A stretch of 64,000 bases of DNA. Source: Streptomyces sp. SID8352. Its GTDB lineage: Bacteria; Actinomycetota; Actinomycetes; Streptomycetales; Streptomycetaceae. The stretch spans positions 1 through 64,000 of the forward strand of contig NZ_WWGX01000044.1 in the NCBI RefSeq assembly GCF_009862265.1, written 5' to 3'. Below, piece by piece: positions 8,653-17,862 of this stretch (within the stretch, counting starts at the first letter, position 1; every line of letters starts with the position of its first letter). A program made the position numbers and the translations under genes. A model generated the notes under the pieces. It was given only the letters and a program-made list of their open reading frames with translations, ran no database searches and was not told the origin of the DNA.

Positions 8653-8934
8653 ATGCCTCGTAGCTTGAAGAAGGGGCCCTTCGTCGACGACCACCTGATC
8701 AAGAAGGTGGATTCCCAGAACGAAGCCGGCACCAAGAACGTCATCAAGACCTGGTCCCGTCGCTCGATGATCGTCCCGGACATGCTCGGACACACGATCG
8801 CGGTGCACAACGGCAAGACCCACATCCCGGTGTTTGTCACCGAGTCCATGGTCGGCCACAAGCTCGGCGAGTTCTCGCCGACCCGCACCTTCCGGGGTCA
8901 CGTCAAGGACGACCGGAAGTCGAAGCGCCGCTGA
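8653..8934 (+). CDS. rpsS: 30S ribosomal protein S19
   Basis: The 93-residue protein has the canonical start MPRSLKKGPFVDDHL and the signature HNGKTHIPVFVTESMVGHKLGEF. S19 contacts S13 and the A-site tRNA in the 30S head. Length and position after rplB are standard. Confidence 0.98.
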   Translation: MPRSLKKGPFVDDHLIKKVDSQNEAGTKNVIKTWSRRSMIVPDMLGHTIAVHNGKTHIPVFVTESMVGHKLGEFSPTRTFRGHVKDDRKSKRR

Positions 8935-8976
8935 CGCGGGGTGGAATGACCAATGACAGACACTGAAGGGACAACC

Positions 8977-9324
8977 ATGGAAGCCAGGGCCCAGGCGCGG
9001 TACATCCGCGTCACGCCCATGAAGGCCCGCCGCGTGGTGGACCTCATCCGTGGCATGGATGCCACGGAGGCTCAGGCGGTCCTGCGTTTCGCCCCGCAGG
9101 CCGCGAGCGTGCCGGTCGGCAAGGTGCTGGACAGCGCCATCGCCAACGCCGCGCACAACTACGACCACACCGATGTCGACAGCCTCTTCATCTCCGAGGC
9201 CTACGTCGATGAGGGCCCGACCCTGAAGCGGTTCCGTCCGCGTGCCCAGGGCCGCGCCTACCGGATCCGCAAGCGGACCAGCCACATCACCGTGGTCGTC
9301 AGCAGCAAGGAAGGAACCCGGTAA
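8977..9324 (+). CDS. rplV: 50S ribosomal protein L22
   Basis: The 115-residue protein starts MEARAQARYIRVTPMKARR, the usual N terminus, with AAGGG six to seven bases before the ATG at 8977. An in-frame ATG at 8953 would add eight residues without family support. L22 lines the exit tunnel through its long beta hairpin. Its TAA overlaps the ATG of rpsC by one base. Confidence 0.97.
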   Translation: MEARAQARYIRVTPMKARRVVDLIRGMDATEAQAVLRFAPQAASVPVGKVLDSAIANAAHNYDHTDVDSLFISEAYVDEGPTLKRFRPRAQGRAYRIRKRTSHITVVVSSKEGTR

Positions 9325-10148
9325 TGGGCCAGAAGGTAAACCCGCACGGGTTCCGGCTCGGCGTCACGACCGACTTCAAGTCGCGTTGGTACGCCGACAA
9401 GCTCTACAAGGACTACGTCAAGGAAGACGTCGCCATCCGCCGGATGATGACGTCCGGCATGGAGCGCGCCGGCATCTCCAAGGTCGAGATCGAGCGCACC
9501 CGTGACCGTGTCCGCGTGGACATCCACACGGCGCGTCCGGGCATCGTGATCGGCCGCCGCGGCGCCGAGGCCGACCGCATCCGCGGTGACCTCGAGAAGC
9601 TCACGGGCAAGCAGGTCCAGCTCAACATCCTCGAGGTCAAGAACCCCGAGACGGACGCCCAGCTCGTGGCCCAGGCCGTCGCCGAGCAGCTCTCCTCCCG
9701 CGTCTCCTTCCGCCGCGCCATGCGCAAGAGCATGCAGTCGGCCATGAAGGCGGGCGCCAAGGGCATCAAGATCCAGTGCGGTGGCCGCCTCGGCGGCGCC
9801 GAGATGTCCCGCTCGGAGTTCTACCGCGAGGGCCGTGTGCCCCTGCACACGCTCCGCGCGAACGTGGACTACGGCTTCTTCGAGGCCAAGACGACCTTCG
9901 GCCGCATCGGTGTGAAGGTCTGGATCTACAAGGGCGACGTCAAGAACATCGCCGAGGTCCGCGCCGAGAACGCCGCCGCCCGTGCCGGCAACCGCCCGGC
10001 CCGTGGTGGCAACGACCGCCCGGCCCGTGGCCGCGGTGGCGAGCGTCGCGGGCGCAAGCCGCAGCAGCAGGCTCCGGCCGCCGAGGCTCCCAAGGCCGAG
10101 GCTCCGGCGGCTGCCGCTCCGGCTGAGAGCACCGGAACGGAGGCCTGA
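9324..10148 (+). CDS. rpsC: 30S ribosomal protein S3 with a long C-terminal tail
   Basis: The 274-residue protein has the S3 N-terminal domain and a KH domain with the GxxG-type loop RPGIVIGRRGAEAD near residues 70-83. Together with S4 and S5 it forms the mRNA entry site. From about residue 215 the tail is low-complexity: first Arg/Gly-rich (RPARGGNDRPARGRGGER), then Ala/Pro/Glu-rich. Extended tails on S3 occur in actinobacteria. Six bases separate it from rplP. Confidence 0.97.
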   Translation: MGQKVNPHGFRLGVTTDFKSRWYADKLYKDYVKEDVAIRRMMTSGMERAGISKVEIERTRDRVRVDIHTARPGIVIGRRGAEADRIRGDLEKLTGKQVQLNILEVKNPETDAQLVAQAVAEQLSSRVSFRRAMRKSMQSAMKAGAKGIKIQCGGRLGGAEMSRSEFYREGRVPLHTLRANVDYGFFEAKTTFGRIGVKVWIYKGDVKNIAEVRAENAAARAGNRPARGGNDRPARGRGGERRGRKPQQQAPAAEAPKAEAPAAAAPAESTGTEA

Positions 10149-10153
10149 CCACC

Positions 10154-10573
10154 ATGCTGATCCCCCGTAGGGTCAAGCACCGCAAGCAGCACCACCCGAA
10201 GCGCGACGGCATGGCCAAGGGTGGCACGCAGGTTGCGTTCGGCGAGTACGGCATCCAGGCGCTGACCCCGGCCTACGTCACGAACCGCCAGATCGAGGCG
10301 GCTCGTATCGCGATGACCCGCCACATCAAGCGTGGCGGCAAGGTCTGGATCAACATCTACCCGGACCGTCCCCTCACCAAGAAGCCTGCCGAGACCCGCA
10401 TGGGTTCCGGTAAGGGTTCTCCGGAGTGGTGGATCGCCAACGTCAAGCCCGGACGCGTCATGTTCGAGCTGTCGTACCCCAACGAGAAGATCGCCCGTGA
10501 GGCGCTGACCCGTGCGGCCCACAAGCTGCCGATGAAGTGCCGGATCGTCAAGCGCGAGGCAGGTGAAGCGTGA
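10154..10573 (+). CDS. rplP: 50S ribosomal protein L16
   Basis: The 139-residue protein begins MLIPRRVKHRKQHHPKRDG and contains the L16 signature GSGKGSPEWWIANVKPGR. L16 helps place the A-site tRNA acceptor arm in the 50S subunit. Its TGA overlaps the ATG of rpmC. Confidence 0.98.
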   Translation: MLIPRRVKHRKQHHPKRDGMAKGGTQVAFGEYGIQALTPAYVTNRQIEAARIAMTRHIKRGGKVWINIYPDRPLTKKPAETRMGSGKGSPEWWIANVKPGRVMFELSYPNEKIAREALTRAAHKLPMKCRIVKREAGEA

Positions 10574-10797
10574 TGTCGGCCGGTACCAAGGCGTCCGAGC
10601 TGCGCGAGCTGGACAACGAGGAGCTTCTGGCGAAGCTCCGCGAGGCCAAGGAAGAGCTGTTCAACCTCCGCTTCCAGGCGGCCACGGGTCAGCTCGAGAA
10701 CCACGGCCGACTGAAGGCGGTCCGCAAGGACATCGCCCGGATCTACACCCTCATGCGTGAGCGTGAGCTCGGCATCGAGACGGTGGAGAACGCCTGA
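10573..10797 (+). CDS. rpmC: 50S ribosomal protein L29
   Basis: This 74-residue helical protein carries the L29 pattern (ELRELDNEELLAKLREAKEELFNLRFQ). It sits by the exit tunnel next to L23. The ATG at 10573 overlaps the rplP stop; a GTG one codon earlier is also in frame but unnecessary. Its own stop overlaps the rpsQ start. Confidence 0.97.
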   Translation: MSAGTKASELRELDNEELLAKLREAKEELFNLRFQAATGQLENHGRLKAVRKDIARIYTLMRERELGIETVENA

Positions 10798-11081
10798 TGA
10801 GCGAGAGCAACGTGACTGAAGAGAACACCGCGCGCGGCTTCCGCAAGACCCGTGAGGGCCTTGTCGTCAGCGACAAGATGGACAAGACCGTCGTCGTCGC
10901 CGTCGAGGACCGGGTCAAGCACGCGCTGTACGGCAAGGTCATCCGCCGTACCGAGAAGCTCAAGGCGCACGACGAGCAGAACGCCGCGGGCGTCGGCGAC
11001 CGTGTCCTCCTCATGGAGACCCGGCCGCTGTCCGCGACGAAGCGCTGGCGCGTCGTCGAGATCCTCGAAAAGGCCAAGTAA
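10797..11081 (+). CDS. rpsQ: 30S ribosomal protein S17
   Basis: The 94-residue protein has an OB-fold core with the S17 signature (GLVVSDKMDKTVVVAVE, HALYGKVIRRT) after a short N-terminal extension. S17 is a primary 16S rRNA binder. The ATG at 10797 shares a base with the rpmC stop. A hairpin follows in the gap before rplN. Confidence 0.97.
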   Translation: MSESNVTEENTARGFRKTREGLVVSDKMDKTVVVAVEDRVKHALYGKVIRRTEKLKAHDEQNAAGVGDRVLLMETRPLSATKRWRVVEILEKAK

Positions 11082-11085
11082 TTCT

Positions 11086-11107
11086 CCTGCGAGGCGCCCC
11101 TCGCAGG
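11086..11107 (+). terminator. Hairpin between rpsQ and rplN
   Basis: Perfect 9-base arms at 11086-11094 and 11099-11107 with a CGCC loop. A weaker GC-rich dyad follows near 11119-11156. This marks the S10/spc boundary and may cause attenuation or processing. Confidence 0.5.
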
Positions 11108-11187
11108 TCGTTCCGCCAGGCTCCGGGAGCCGTCCGCCCACGTGGTGAACGGCCCCCGGGGAACCGGCAGACAATCAGGAGATAGAC

Positions 11188-11556
11188 GTGATCCAGCAGG
11201 AGTCGCGACTGCGCGTCGCCGACAACACGGGTGCGAAGGAGATCCTCTGCATCCGTGTGCTCGGTGGCTCCGGTCGCCGCTACGCGGGCATCGGTGACGT
11301 CATCGTCGCCACCGTCAAGGACGCGATCCCCGGTGGCAACGTGAAGAAGGGTGACGTCGTCAAGGCGGTCATCGTTCGCACCGTCAAGGAGCGCCGCCGT
11401 CCGGACGGCTCGTACATCCGCTTCGACGAGAACGCCGCCGTCATTCTGAAGAACGACGGCGACCCCCGCGGCACCCGTATCTTCGGCCCGGTCGGCCGTG
11501 AGCTGCGCGAGAAGAAGTTCATGAAGATCATCTCCCTCGCGCCGGAGGTGCTGTGA
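11188..11556 (+). CDS. rplN: 50S ribosomal protein L14
   Basis: The 122-residue protein begins IQQESRLRVADNTGAKE after a GTG start with CAGGAG ten to fifteen bases upstream. The signature region (AVIVRTVKERRRPDGS) is present. L14 lies at the subunit interface and opens the spc-type gene set here. It is tightly followed by rplX. Confidence 0.97.
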   Translation: MIQQESRLRVADNTGAKEILCIRVLGGSGRRYAGIGDVIVATVKDAIPGGNVKKGDVVKAVIVRTVKERRRPDGSYIRFDENAAVILKNDGDPRGTRIFGPVGRELREKKFMKIISLAPEVL

Positions 11557-11558
11557 GC

Positions 11559-11882
11559 ATGAAGATCAAGAAGGGCGACCTGGTCCAGGTCATCACCGGT
11601 AAGGACAAGGGCAAGCAGGGCAAGGTCATTGCCGCTTACCCGCGCGAGGAGCGCGTCCTGGTCGAGGGTGTCAACCGGGTCAAGAAGCACACCAAGGCCG
11701 GCCCGACCGCCAGCGGTTCGCAGGCCGGCGGCATCGTGACCACCGAGGCCCCGGTCCACGTCTCCAACGTCCAGCTGGTCGTGGAGAAGGACGGGAACAA
11801 GGTCGTCACGCGCGTCGGTTACCGCTTCGACGACGAGGGCAACAAGATCCGCGTTGCCAAGCGGACGGGTGAGGACATCTGA
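11559..11882 (+). CDS. rplX: 50S ribosomal protein L24
   Basis: The 107-residue protein has an N-terminal KOW motif (MKIKKGDLVQVITGKDKGKQ). L24 is an assembly initiator near the exit tunnel. The ATG at 11559 gives the standard N terminus with GGAGG ten bases upstream. A GTG at 11553, overlapping the rplN stop, would add two residues and has only four bases of spacing. Its stop overlaps the rplE start. Confidence 0.96.
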   Translation: MKIKKGDLVQVITGKDKGKQGKVIAAYPREERVLVEGVNRVKKHTKAGPTASGSQAGGIVTTEAPVHVSNVQLVVEKDGNKVVTRVGYRFDDEGNKIRVAKRTGEDI

Positions 11883-12439
11883 TGGCTACCACCACCACTC
11901 CGCGTCTGAAGACGAAGTACCGCGAGGAGATCGCGGGCAAGCTGCGTGAGGAGTTCTCCTACGAGAACGTCATGCAGGTTCCCGGCCTCGTCAAGATCGT
12001 GGTCAACATGGGTGTGGGCGACGCCGCCCGCGACTCCAAGCTGATCGAGGGCGCCATCCGCGACCTCACCACGATCACCGGTCAGAAGCCGGCCGTCACC
12101 AAGGCCCGCAAGTCCATCGCGCAGTTCAAGCTGCGCGAGGGCCAGCCGATCGGTGCCCACGTCACGCTTCGTGGCGACCGCATGTGGGAGTTCCTGGACC
12201 GCACCCTGTCGCTGGCGCTCCCGCGCATCCGCGACTTCCGCGGTCTGTCCCCCAAGCAGTTCGACGGCCGTGGCAACTACACCTTCGGTCTCACGGAGCA
12301 GGTCATGTTCCACGAGATCGACCAGGACAAGATCGACCGCGTCCGGGGTATGGACATCACCGTGGTGACCACGGCGACCAACGACGCTGAGGGCCGTGCG
12401 CTCCTTCGTCACCTCGGCTTCCCGTTCAAGGAGGCGTGA
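11882..12439 (+). CDS. rplE: 50S ribosomal protein L5
   Basis: The 185-residue protein contains the L5 signature (NVMQVPGLVKIVVNMGVGDA) and the C-terminal DAEGRALLRHLGFPF. L5 binds 5S rRNA and contacts the P-site tRNA. The ATG overlaps the rplX stop by one base. Confidence 0.98.
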   Translation: MATTTTPRLKTKYREEIAGKLREEFSYENVMQVPGLVKIVVNMGVGDAARDSKLIEGAIRDLTTITGQKPAVTKARKSIAQFKLREGQPIGAHVTLRGDRMWEFLDRTLSLALPRIRDFRGLSPKQFDGRGNYTFGLTEQVMFHEIDQDKIDRVRGMDITVVTTATNDAEGRALLRHLGFPFKEA

Positions 12440-12444
12440 GCGAG

Positions 12445-12630
12445 ATGGCGAAGAAGGCTCTGATCGCTAAGGCTGCTCGCAAGCCCAAGTTCGGTGTGCG
12501 TGGCTACACCCGCTGCCAGCGCTGTGGCCGCCCGCACTCCGTCTACCGCAAGTTCGGCCTGTGCCGCGTGTGCCTCCGTGAGATGGCTCACCGCGGCGAG
12601 CTGCCGGGCGTGACCAAGAGCTCCTGGTAA
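12445..12630 (+). CDS. rpsZ: 30S ribosomal protein S14, zinc-binding type
   Basis: The 61-residue protein is the short form of S14 with a zinc ribbon: C24 and C27 (CQRC) and C40 and C43 (CRVC). The zinc-binding form is the default S14 in many Gram-positives and can be exchanged for a Cys-free paralogue under zinc limitation. The ATG at 12445 gives the standard MAKKALIAKA start; a GTG three codons upstream is in frame. Confidence 0.97.
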   Translation: MAKKALIAKAARKPKFGVRGYTRCQRCGRPHSVYRKFGLCRVCLREMAHRGELPGVTKSSW

Positions 12631-12737
12631 TCCGGTAGTTCCGGGTTATTCAGACTCTCGGTAAGCACCGGGTCGGCAGAGGTCCGGCCCCGCATGCCTT
12701 AGGCTTGTGGGGTTGGGCGTCTGCCACCCGTACGCCC

Positions 12738-12752
12738 GCGGGCCAGGCCCGC
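12738..12752 (+). terminator. Short hairpin in the rpsZ-rpsH gap
   Basis: GCGGGC at 12738-12743 pairs with GCCCGC at 12747-12752 across a CAG loop and is followed by a T-richer stretch. The stem is short, so attenuation is only a possibility. The 234-base gap otherwise shows no gene. Confidence 0.3.
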
Positions 12753-12864
12753 TACTGTTTGCTTACTACGCCGTAGGTCCACCGCGCCGCACCCGTCCCG
12801 TCTCGGATCGGGGAGAGGGATGGCGCACCAGGAAACCCCGGCGAGAGAGGCCGAAGGCCAATTC

Positions 12865-13263
12865 ATGACCATGACTGATCCGATCGCAGACATGCTGACC
12901 CGTCTGCGGAACGCGAACTCGGCGTACCACGACTCCGTGACGATGCCGGCGTCCAAGATCAAGTCTCACATCGCGGAGATCCTCCAGCAGGAGGGCTTCA
13001 TCACGGGCTGGAAGGTCGAGGACGCCGAGGTCGGCAAGAACCTCGTCCTCGAGCTGAAGTTCGGCCCGAACCGTGAGCGCTCCATCGCGGGCATCAAGCG
13101 GATCTCCAAGCCCGGTCTCCGGGTGTACGCGAAGTCCACCAACCTGCCGAGGGTGCTCGGAGGCCTGGGCGTGGCGATCATCTCCACGTCGCACGGGCTC
13201 CTCACCGACAAGCAGGCCGGCAAGAAGGGCGTGGGTGGGGAAGTCCTCGCCTACGTCTGGTAG
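12865..13263 (+). CDS. rpsH: 30S ribosomal protein S8
   Basis: The 132-residue protein begins MTMTDPIADMLTRLRNAN and ends GVGGEVLAYVW, both standard for S8. S8 is a primary 16S rRNA binder and represses the spc operon in E. coli. An upstream in-frame ATG at 12820 would add 15 residues not seen in the family. A 234-base gap precedes the gene. Confidence 0.97.
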   Translation: MTMTDPIADMLTRLRNANSAYHDSVTMPASKIKSHIAEILQQEGFITGWKVEDAEVGKNLVLELKFGPNRERSIAGIKRISKPGLRVYAKSTNLPRVLGGLGVAIISTSHGLLTDKQAGKKGVGGEVLAYVW

Positions 13264-13287
13264 CGGAAGGGAACGGAGGAAACAGCT

Positions 13288-13827
13288 ATGTCGCGCATCG
13301 GCAAGCTCCCCATCGCGGTTCCCGCCGGAGTGGACGTCACCATCGACGGCCGCACGGTCGTGGTGAAGGGCCCCAAGGGCACCCTGACCCACACCGTCGT
13401 CGCGCCGATCGACATCGCCAAGGGTGAGGACGGCGTCCTGAACGTCACCCGCCCCAACGACGAGCGTCAGAGCAAGGCCCTGCACGGCCTGTCCCGCACG
13501 CTGGTGGCGAACATGATCACCGGCGTGACCCAGGGTTACGTGAAGAAGCTCGAAATCAGCGGTGTCGGTTACCGCGTGATCGCCAAGGGTTCGAACCTGG
13601 AGTTCTCCCTCGGCTACAGCCACCCGATCCTGGTCGAGGCCCCCGAGGGCATCACCTTCAAGGTGGAGACCCCGACCCGTTTCTCGGTCGAGGGCATCGA
13701 CAACCAGAAGGTCGGCGAGGTTGCGGCCAAGATCCGCAAGCTCCGCAAGCCCGACCCGTACAAGGCCAAGGGCGTCAAGTACGAGGGCGAAGTCATCCGC
13801 CGCAAGGTCGGAAAGGCGGGTAAGTAA
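13288..13827 (+). CDS. rplF: 50S ribosomal protein L6
   Basis: The 179-residue protein starts MSRIGKLPIAVPAGVDV and has the duplicated L6 fold and the C-terminal signature RKPDPYKAKGVKYEGE. L6 lies near the factor-binding site of the 50S subunit. GGAGG precedes the ATG. Three bases separate it from rplR. Confidence 0.98.
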   Translation: MSRIGKLPIAVPAGVDVTIDGRTVVVKGPKGTLTHTVVAPIDIAKGEDGVLNVTRPNDERQSKALHGLSRTLVANMITGVTQGYVKKLEISGVGYRVIAKGSNLEFSLGYSHPILVEAPEGITFKVETPTRFSVEGIDNQKVGEVAAKIRKLRKPDPYKAKGVKYEGEVIRRKVGKAGK

Positions 13828-13830
13828 GCC

Positions 13831-14214
13831 ATGGCATACGGGCAGAAGATCCTCAAGGGCGACGCCTACAAGCGCGCCGCGATCAAGCGCCGTCACATCC
13901 GCATCCGCAAGCGGATCGCGGGTTCCGCGGAGCGTCCCCGTCTGGTCGTGACCCGCTCGAACCGTCACATCGTGGCCCAGGTGATCGACGACATCAAGGG
14001 TCACACCCTGGCGTCGGCGTCCACCCTGGACACGTCGGTCCGCGGCGGCGAGGGCGACAAGTCCGCGCAGGCCAAGCAGGTCGGGGCCCTGGTCGCCGAG
14101 CGTGCCAAGGCCGCCGGTGTCGAGGCCGTGGTGTTCGACCGCGGTGGCAACCAGTACGCCGGGCGCATCGCCGCCCTGGCCGACGCCGCCCGCGAGGCCG
14201 GGCTCAAGTTCTGA
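13831..14214 (+). CDS. rplR: 50S ribosomal protein L18
   Basis: The 127-residue protein contains the conserved RHIRIRKRIAGSAERPRL and FDRGGNQYAGRIAALADAAR segments. L18 binds 5S rRNA together with L5. Position between rplF and rpsE is standard. Confidence 0.97.
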   Translation: MAYGQKILKGDAYKRAAIKRRHIRIRKRIAGSAERPRLVVTRSNRHIVAQVIDDIKGHTLASASTLDTSVRGGEGDKSAQAKQVGALVAERAKAAGVEAVVFDRGGNQYAGRIAALADAAREAGLKF

Positions 14215-14255
14215 GTCGGTTCCGGAGCTAGCGGAAACAGAGAGAGGTAATTCCA

Positions 14256-14861
14256 ATGGCTGGACCCCAGCGCCGCGGCAGCGGTGCCGGTGGCGGCGAG
14301 CGGCGGGACCGGAAGGGCCGTGACGGCGGCGCAGCTGCCGCCGAGAAGACCGCTTACGTTGAGCGCGTCGTCGCGATCAACCGCGTCGCCAAGGTTGTGA
14401 AGGGTGGTCGTCGCTTCAGCTTCACCGCGCTGGTCGTGGTGGGCGACGGTGACGGCACCGTGGGTGTCGGATACGGCAAGGCCAAGGAGGTGCCGGCCGC
14501 CATCGCCAAGGGCGTTGAGGAGGCCAAGAAGCACTTCTTCAAGGTCCCCCGCATCCAGGGCACCATCCCGCACCCCATCCAGGGTGAGAAGGCTGCCGGC
14601 GTCGTCCTGCTCAAGCCGGCCTCGCCGGGTACCGGTGTGATCGCCGGTGGTCCCGTGCGTGCCGTGCTGGAGTGCGCGGGCATCCACGACGTGCTGTCGA
14701 AGTCGCTCGGCTCCGACAACGCGATCAACATCGTGCACGCCACCGTGGAGGCCCTGAAGGGCCTGCAGCGTCCCGAGGAGATCGCGGCCCGCCGCGGTCT
14801 GCCGCTCGAGGACGTCGCCCCCGCGGCCCTGCTGCGTGCACGCGCCGGGGCGGGTGCGTGA
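14256..14861 (+). CDS. rpsE: 30S ribosomal protein S5
   Basis: The 201-residue protein has an N-terminal basic Gly/Arg-rich extension (about 35 residues) and then the S5 signature VVKGGRRFSFTALVVVGDGD. S5 shapes the decoding centre and mRNA entry. AGAGAGG lies upstream of the ATG. Two bases separate it from rpmD. Confidence 0.98.
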   Translation: MAGPQRRGSGAGGGERRDRKGRDGGAAAAEKTAYVERVVAINRVAKVVKGGRRFSFTALVVVGDGDGTVGVGYGKAKEVPAAIAKGVEEAKKHFFKVPRIQGTIPHPIQGEKAAGVVLLKPASPGTGVIAGGPVRAVLECAGIHDVLSKSLGSDNAINIVHATVEALKGLQRPEEIAARRGLPLEDVAPAALLRARAGAGA

Positions 14862-14863
14862 TC

Positions 14864-15046
14864 ATGGCGCAGCTGAAGATCACGCAGGTCAAGTCCTACA
14901 TCGGCAGCAAGCAGAACCACCGCGACACCCTGCGTTCCCTTGGTCTCAAGGGCATCAACACGCAGGTCGTCAAGGAGGACCGCCCCGAGTTCCGCGGAAT
15001 GGTGCACACCGTCCGCCACCTCGTGACGGTCGAGGAGGTCGACTGA
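14864..15046 (+). CDS. rpmD: 50S ribosomal protein L30
   Basis: The 60-residue protein (MAQLKITQVKSYIGSKQNHR...) matches bacterial L30 over its full length, including TLRSLGLKGINTQVV. It binds 23S rRNA on the solvent side of the 50S subunit. The ATG was placed two bases after the rpsE stop. Confidence 0.97.
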   Translation: MAQLKITQVKSYIGSKQNHRDTLRSLGLKGINTQVVKEDRPEFRGMVHTVRHLVTVEEVD

Positions 15047-15048
15047 TC

Positions 15049-15504
15049 ATGGCGGAGCAGAACCCGCTCAAGATCCACAACCTCCGTCCCGCCCCGGGCG
15101 CCAAGACCGCCAAGACCCGCGTCGGTCGTGGTGAGGCGTCGAAGGGTAAGACGGCCGGTCGTGGTACGAAGGGCACCAAGGCCCGTTACCAGGTTCCGGA
15201 GCGCTTCGAGGGCGGCCAGATGCCGCTCCACATGCGCCTCCCGAAGCTGAAGGGCTTCAAGAACCCGTTCAAGACCGAGTTCCAGGTCGTGAACCTGGAC
15301 CGTCTGGCCGCGCTCTACCCCGAGGGTGGCGAGGTCACGGTCGAGGGTCTGGTGGCCAAGGGAGCCGTTCGCAAGAACCAGCTCGTGAAGGTCCTCGGCC
15401 AGGGTGAGATCACCGTGGCGCTGCAGGTGACGGTCGACGCCGTCTCCGGCTCCGCCAAGGAGAAGATCACCGCCGCGGGCGGTACCGTCACCGAGCTCGT
15501 CTGA
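15049..15504 (+). CDS. rplO: 50S ribosomal protein L15
   Basis: The 151-residue protein starts MAEQNPLKIHNLRPAPGAKT. It has the Gly/Arg/Lys-rich N-terminal half (RVGRGEASKGKTAGRGTKG) and a C-terminal L15 domain. L15 is a late 50S assembly protein. Two bases separate it from rpmD. A strong hairpin follows. Confidence 0.97.
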   Translation: MAEQNPLKIHNLRPAPGAKTAKTRVGRGEASKGKTAGRGTKGTKARYQVPERFEGGQMPLHMRLPKLKGFKNPFKTEFQVVNLDRLAALYPEGGEVTVEGLVAKGAVRKNQLVKVLGQGEITVALQVTVDAVSGSAKEKITAAGGTVTELV

Positions 15505-15539
15505 TCCTTTCGGGCGCCTCGATGACGTGAGCGATCCCG

Positions 15540-15573
15540 ACCGGGGATACCCCACAAATGGGGTATCCCCGGT
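15540..15573 (+). terminator. Perfect stem-loop between rplO and secY
   Basis: Arms of 15 bases at 15540-15554 and 15559-15573 pair perfectly around a four-base loop (CAAA). There is no U tract. It could terminate, attenuate or protect the ribosomal transcript before secY. Confidence 0.65.
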
Positions 15574-15742
15574 TGGTCGTTCCTAGGGGGGCGGTGTCGC
15601 CGGTAAGGTGGCCTGCGCTGTCCTTTCACGGCTGCCACACATGGGGCACCCTGAACGGCAGTCATCCGTTACTCAATTGTCGTCAGTCGAACCTCAAGAC
15701 CGTCACCCTTGACGCAGTAGCGCGGGGGTCGCAGGAGGCACC

Positions 15743-17055
<1,313 letters not shown>

Positions 17056-17056
<1 letters not shown>

Positions 17057-17709
17057 TGCGAATCGTCCTCGTCGGGCCGCCGGGTGCTGGAAAGGGTACG
17101 CAGGCCACCCGCCTCGCCGAAACGCTGCACATCCCGCACATCTCCACGGGTGACCTGTTCCGCGCCAACATCAGCCGGCAGACGGAGCTGGGCAAGCTCG
17201 CCAAGTCCTACATGGACGCCGGCAACCTCGTTCCCGACGAGGTCACCATCGCCATGGCCAAGGACCGCATGCTGCAGCCCGACGCCGAGGGCGGCTTCCT
17301 GCTGGACGGCTTCCCGCGCAACGTCTCGCAGGCCGAGGCGCTGGACGAGCTGCTCGCCTCCGAGGGCATGCGGCTCGACGCCGTGCTGGACCTGGAGGCC
17401 CCCGAGGACGAGGTCGTCAAGCGGATCGCCGGACGGCGGGTGTGCCGCAACGACTCGGCGCACGTCTTCCACGTGACGTACAACGCGCCGAAGACCGAGG
17501 GCGTCTGCGACGTCTGCGGCGGCGAGCTGTACCAGCGCGACGACGACTCCGAGGAGACGGTCCGCACCCGGCTTGAGGTCTACCACACGCAGACCGAGCC
17601 GATCATCGACTACTACAAGGCCCAGGGCCTGGTCGTGACCATCTCCGCGACCGGTGCGGTCGACGAGGTCACCACCCGCGCGCTGGAAGCGCTCAAGCGC
17701 GACGAGTGA
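17056..17709 (+). CDS. adk: Adenylate kinase
   Basis: The 217-residue protein interconverts ATP, AMP and ADP. The P-loop GPPGAGKGT is at residues 7-15, with LDGFPRN as the AMP/ATP-site motif. The long lid has a second Cys pair (CDVC) and a single Cys in the first position (CRNDSAHVFH), so the zinc site is incomplete compared with the four-ligand lid of some Gram-positives. Coupling to secY through the shared A of TGATG is the common actinobacterial arrangement. Confidence 0.98.
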
Positions 17710-17734
17710 CCCTCGCGGTCCGTCCGCGCCACCA

Positions 17735-17770
17735 CACGGCCGCGGCTCCCCCTCGGGAGCCGCGGCCGTG
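17735..17770 (+). terminator. Stem-loop after adk
   Basis: Perfect 16-base arms at 17735-17750 and 17755-17770 enclose a CCTC loop. This probably ends the secY-adk transcript before map. Confidence 0.65.
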
Positions 17771-17862
17771 GTCGTGGGGCGGACACGGCACGGTGCGGTC
17801 CGCCGCGGCCCGTATCGTGGACACGTTCCCCACTTCCCCGGTCCAGAAAGGCCGCAGCCCCC

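Noticed and set aside
8953..8976. Earlier start for rplV
   Set aside because: The added residues are not in the family and the downstream ATG has a better ribosome site.
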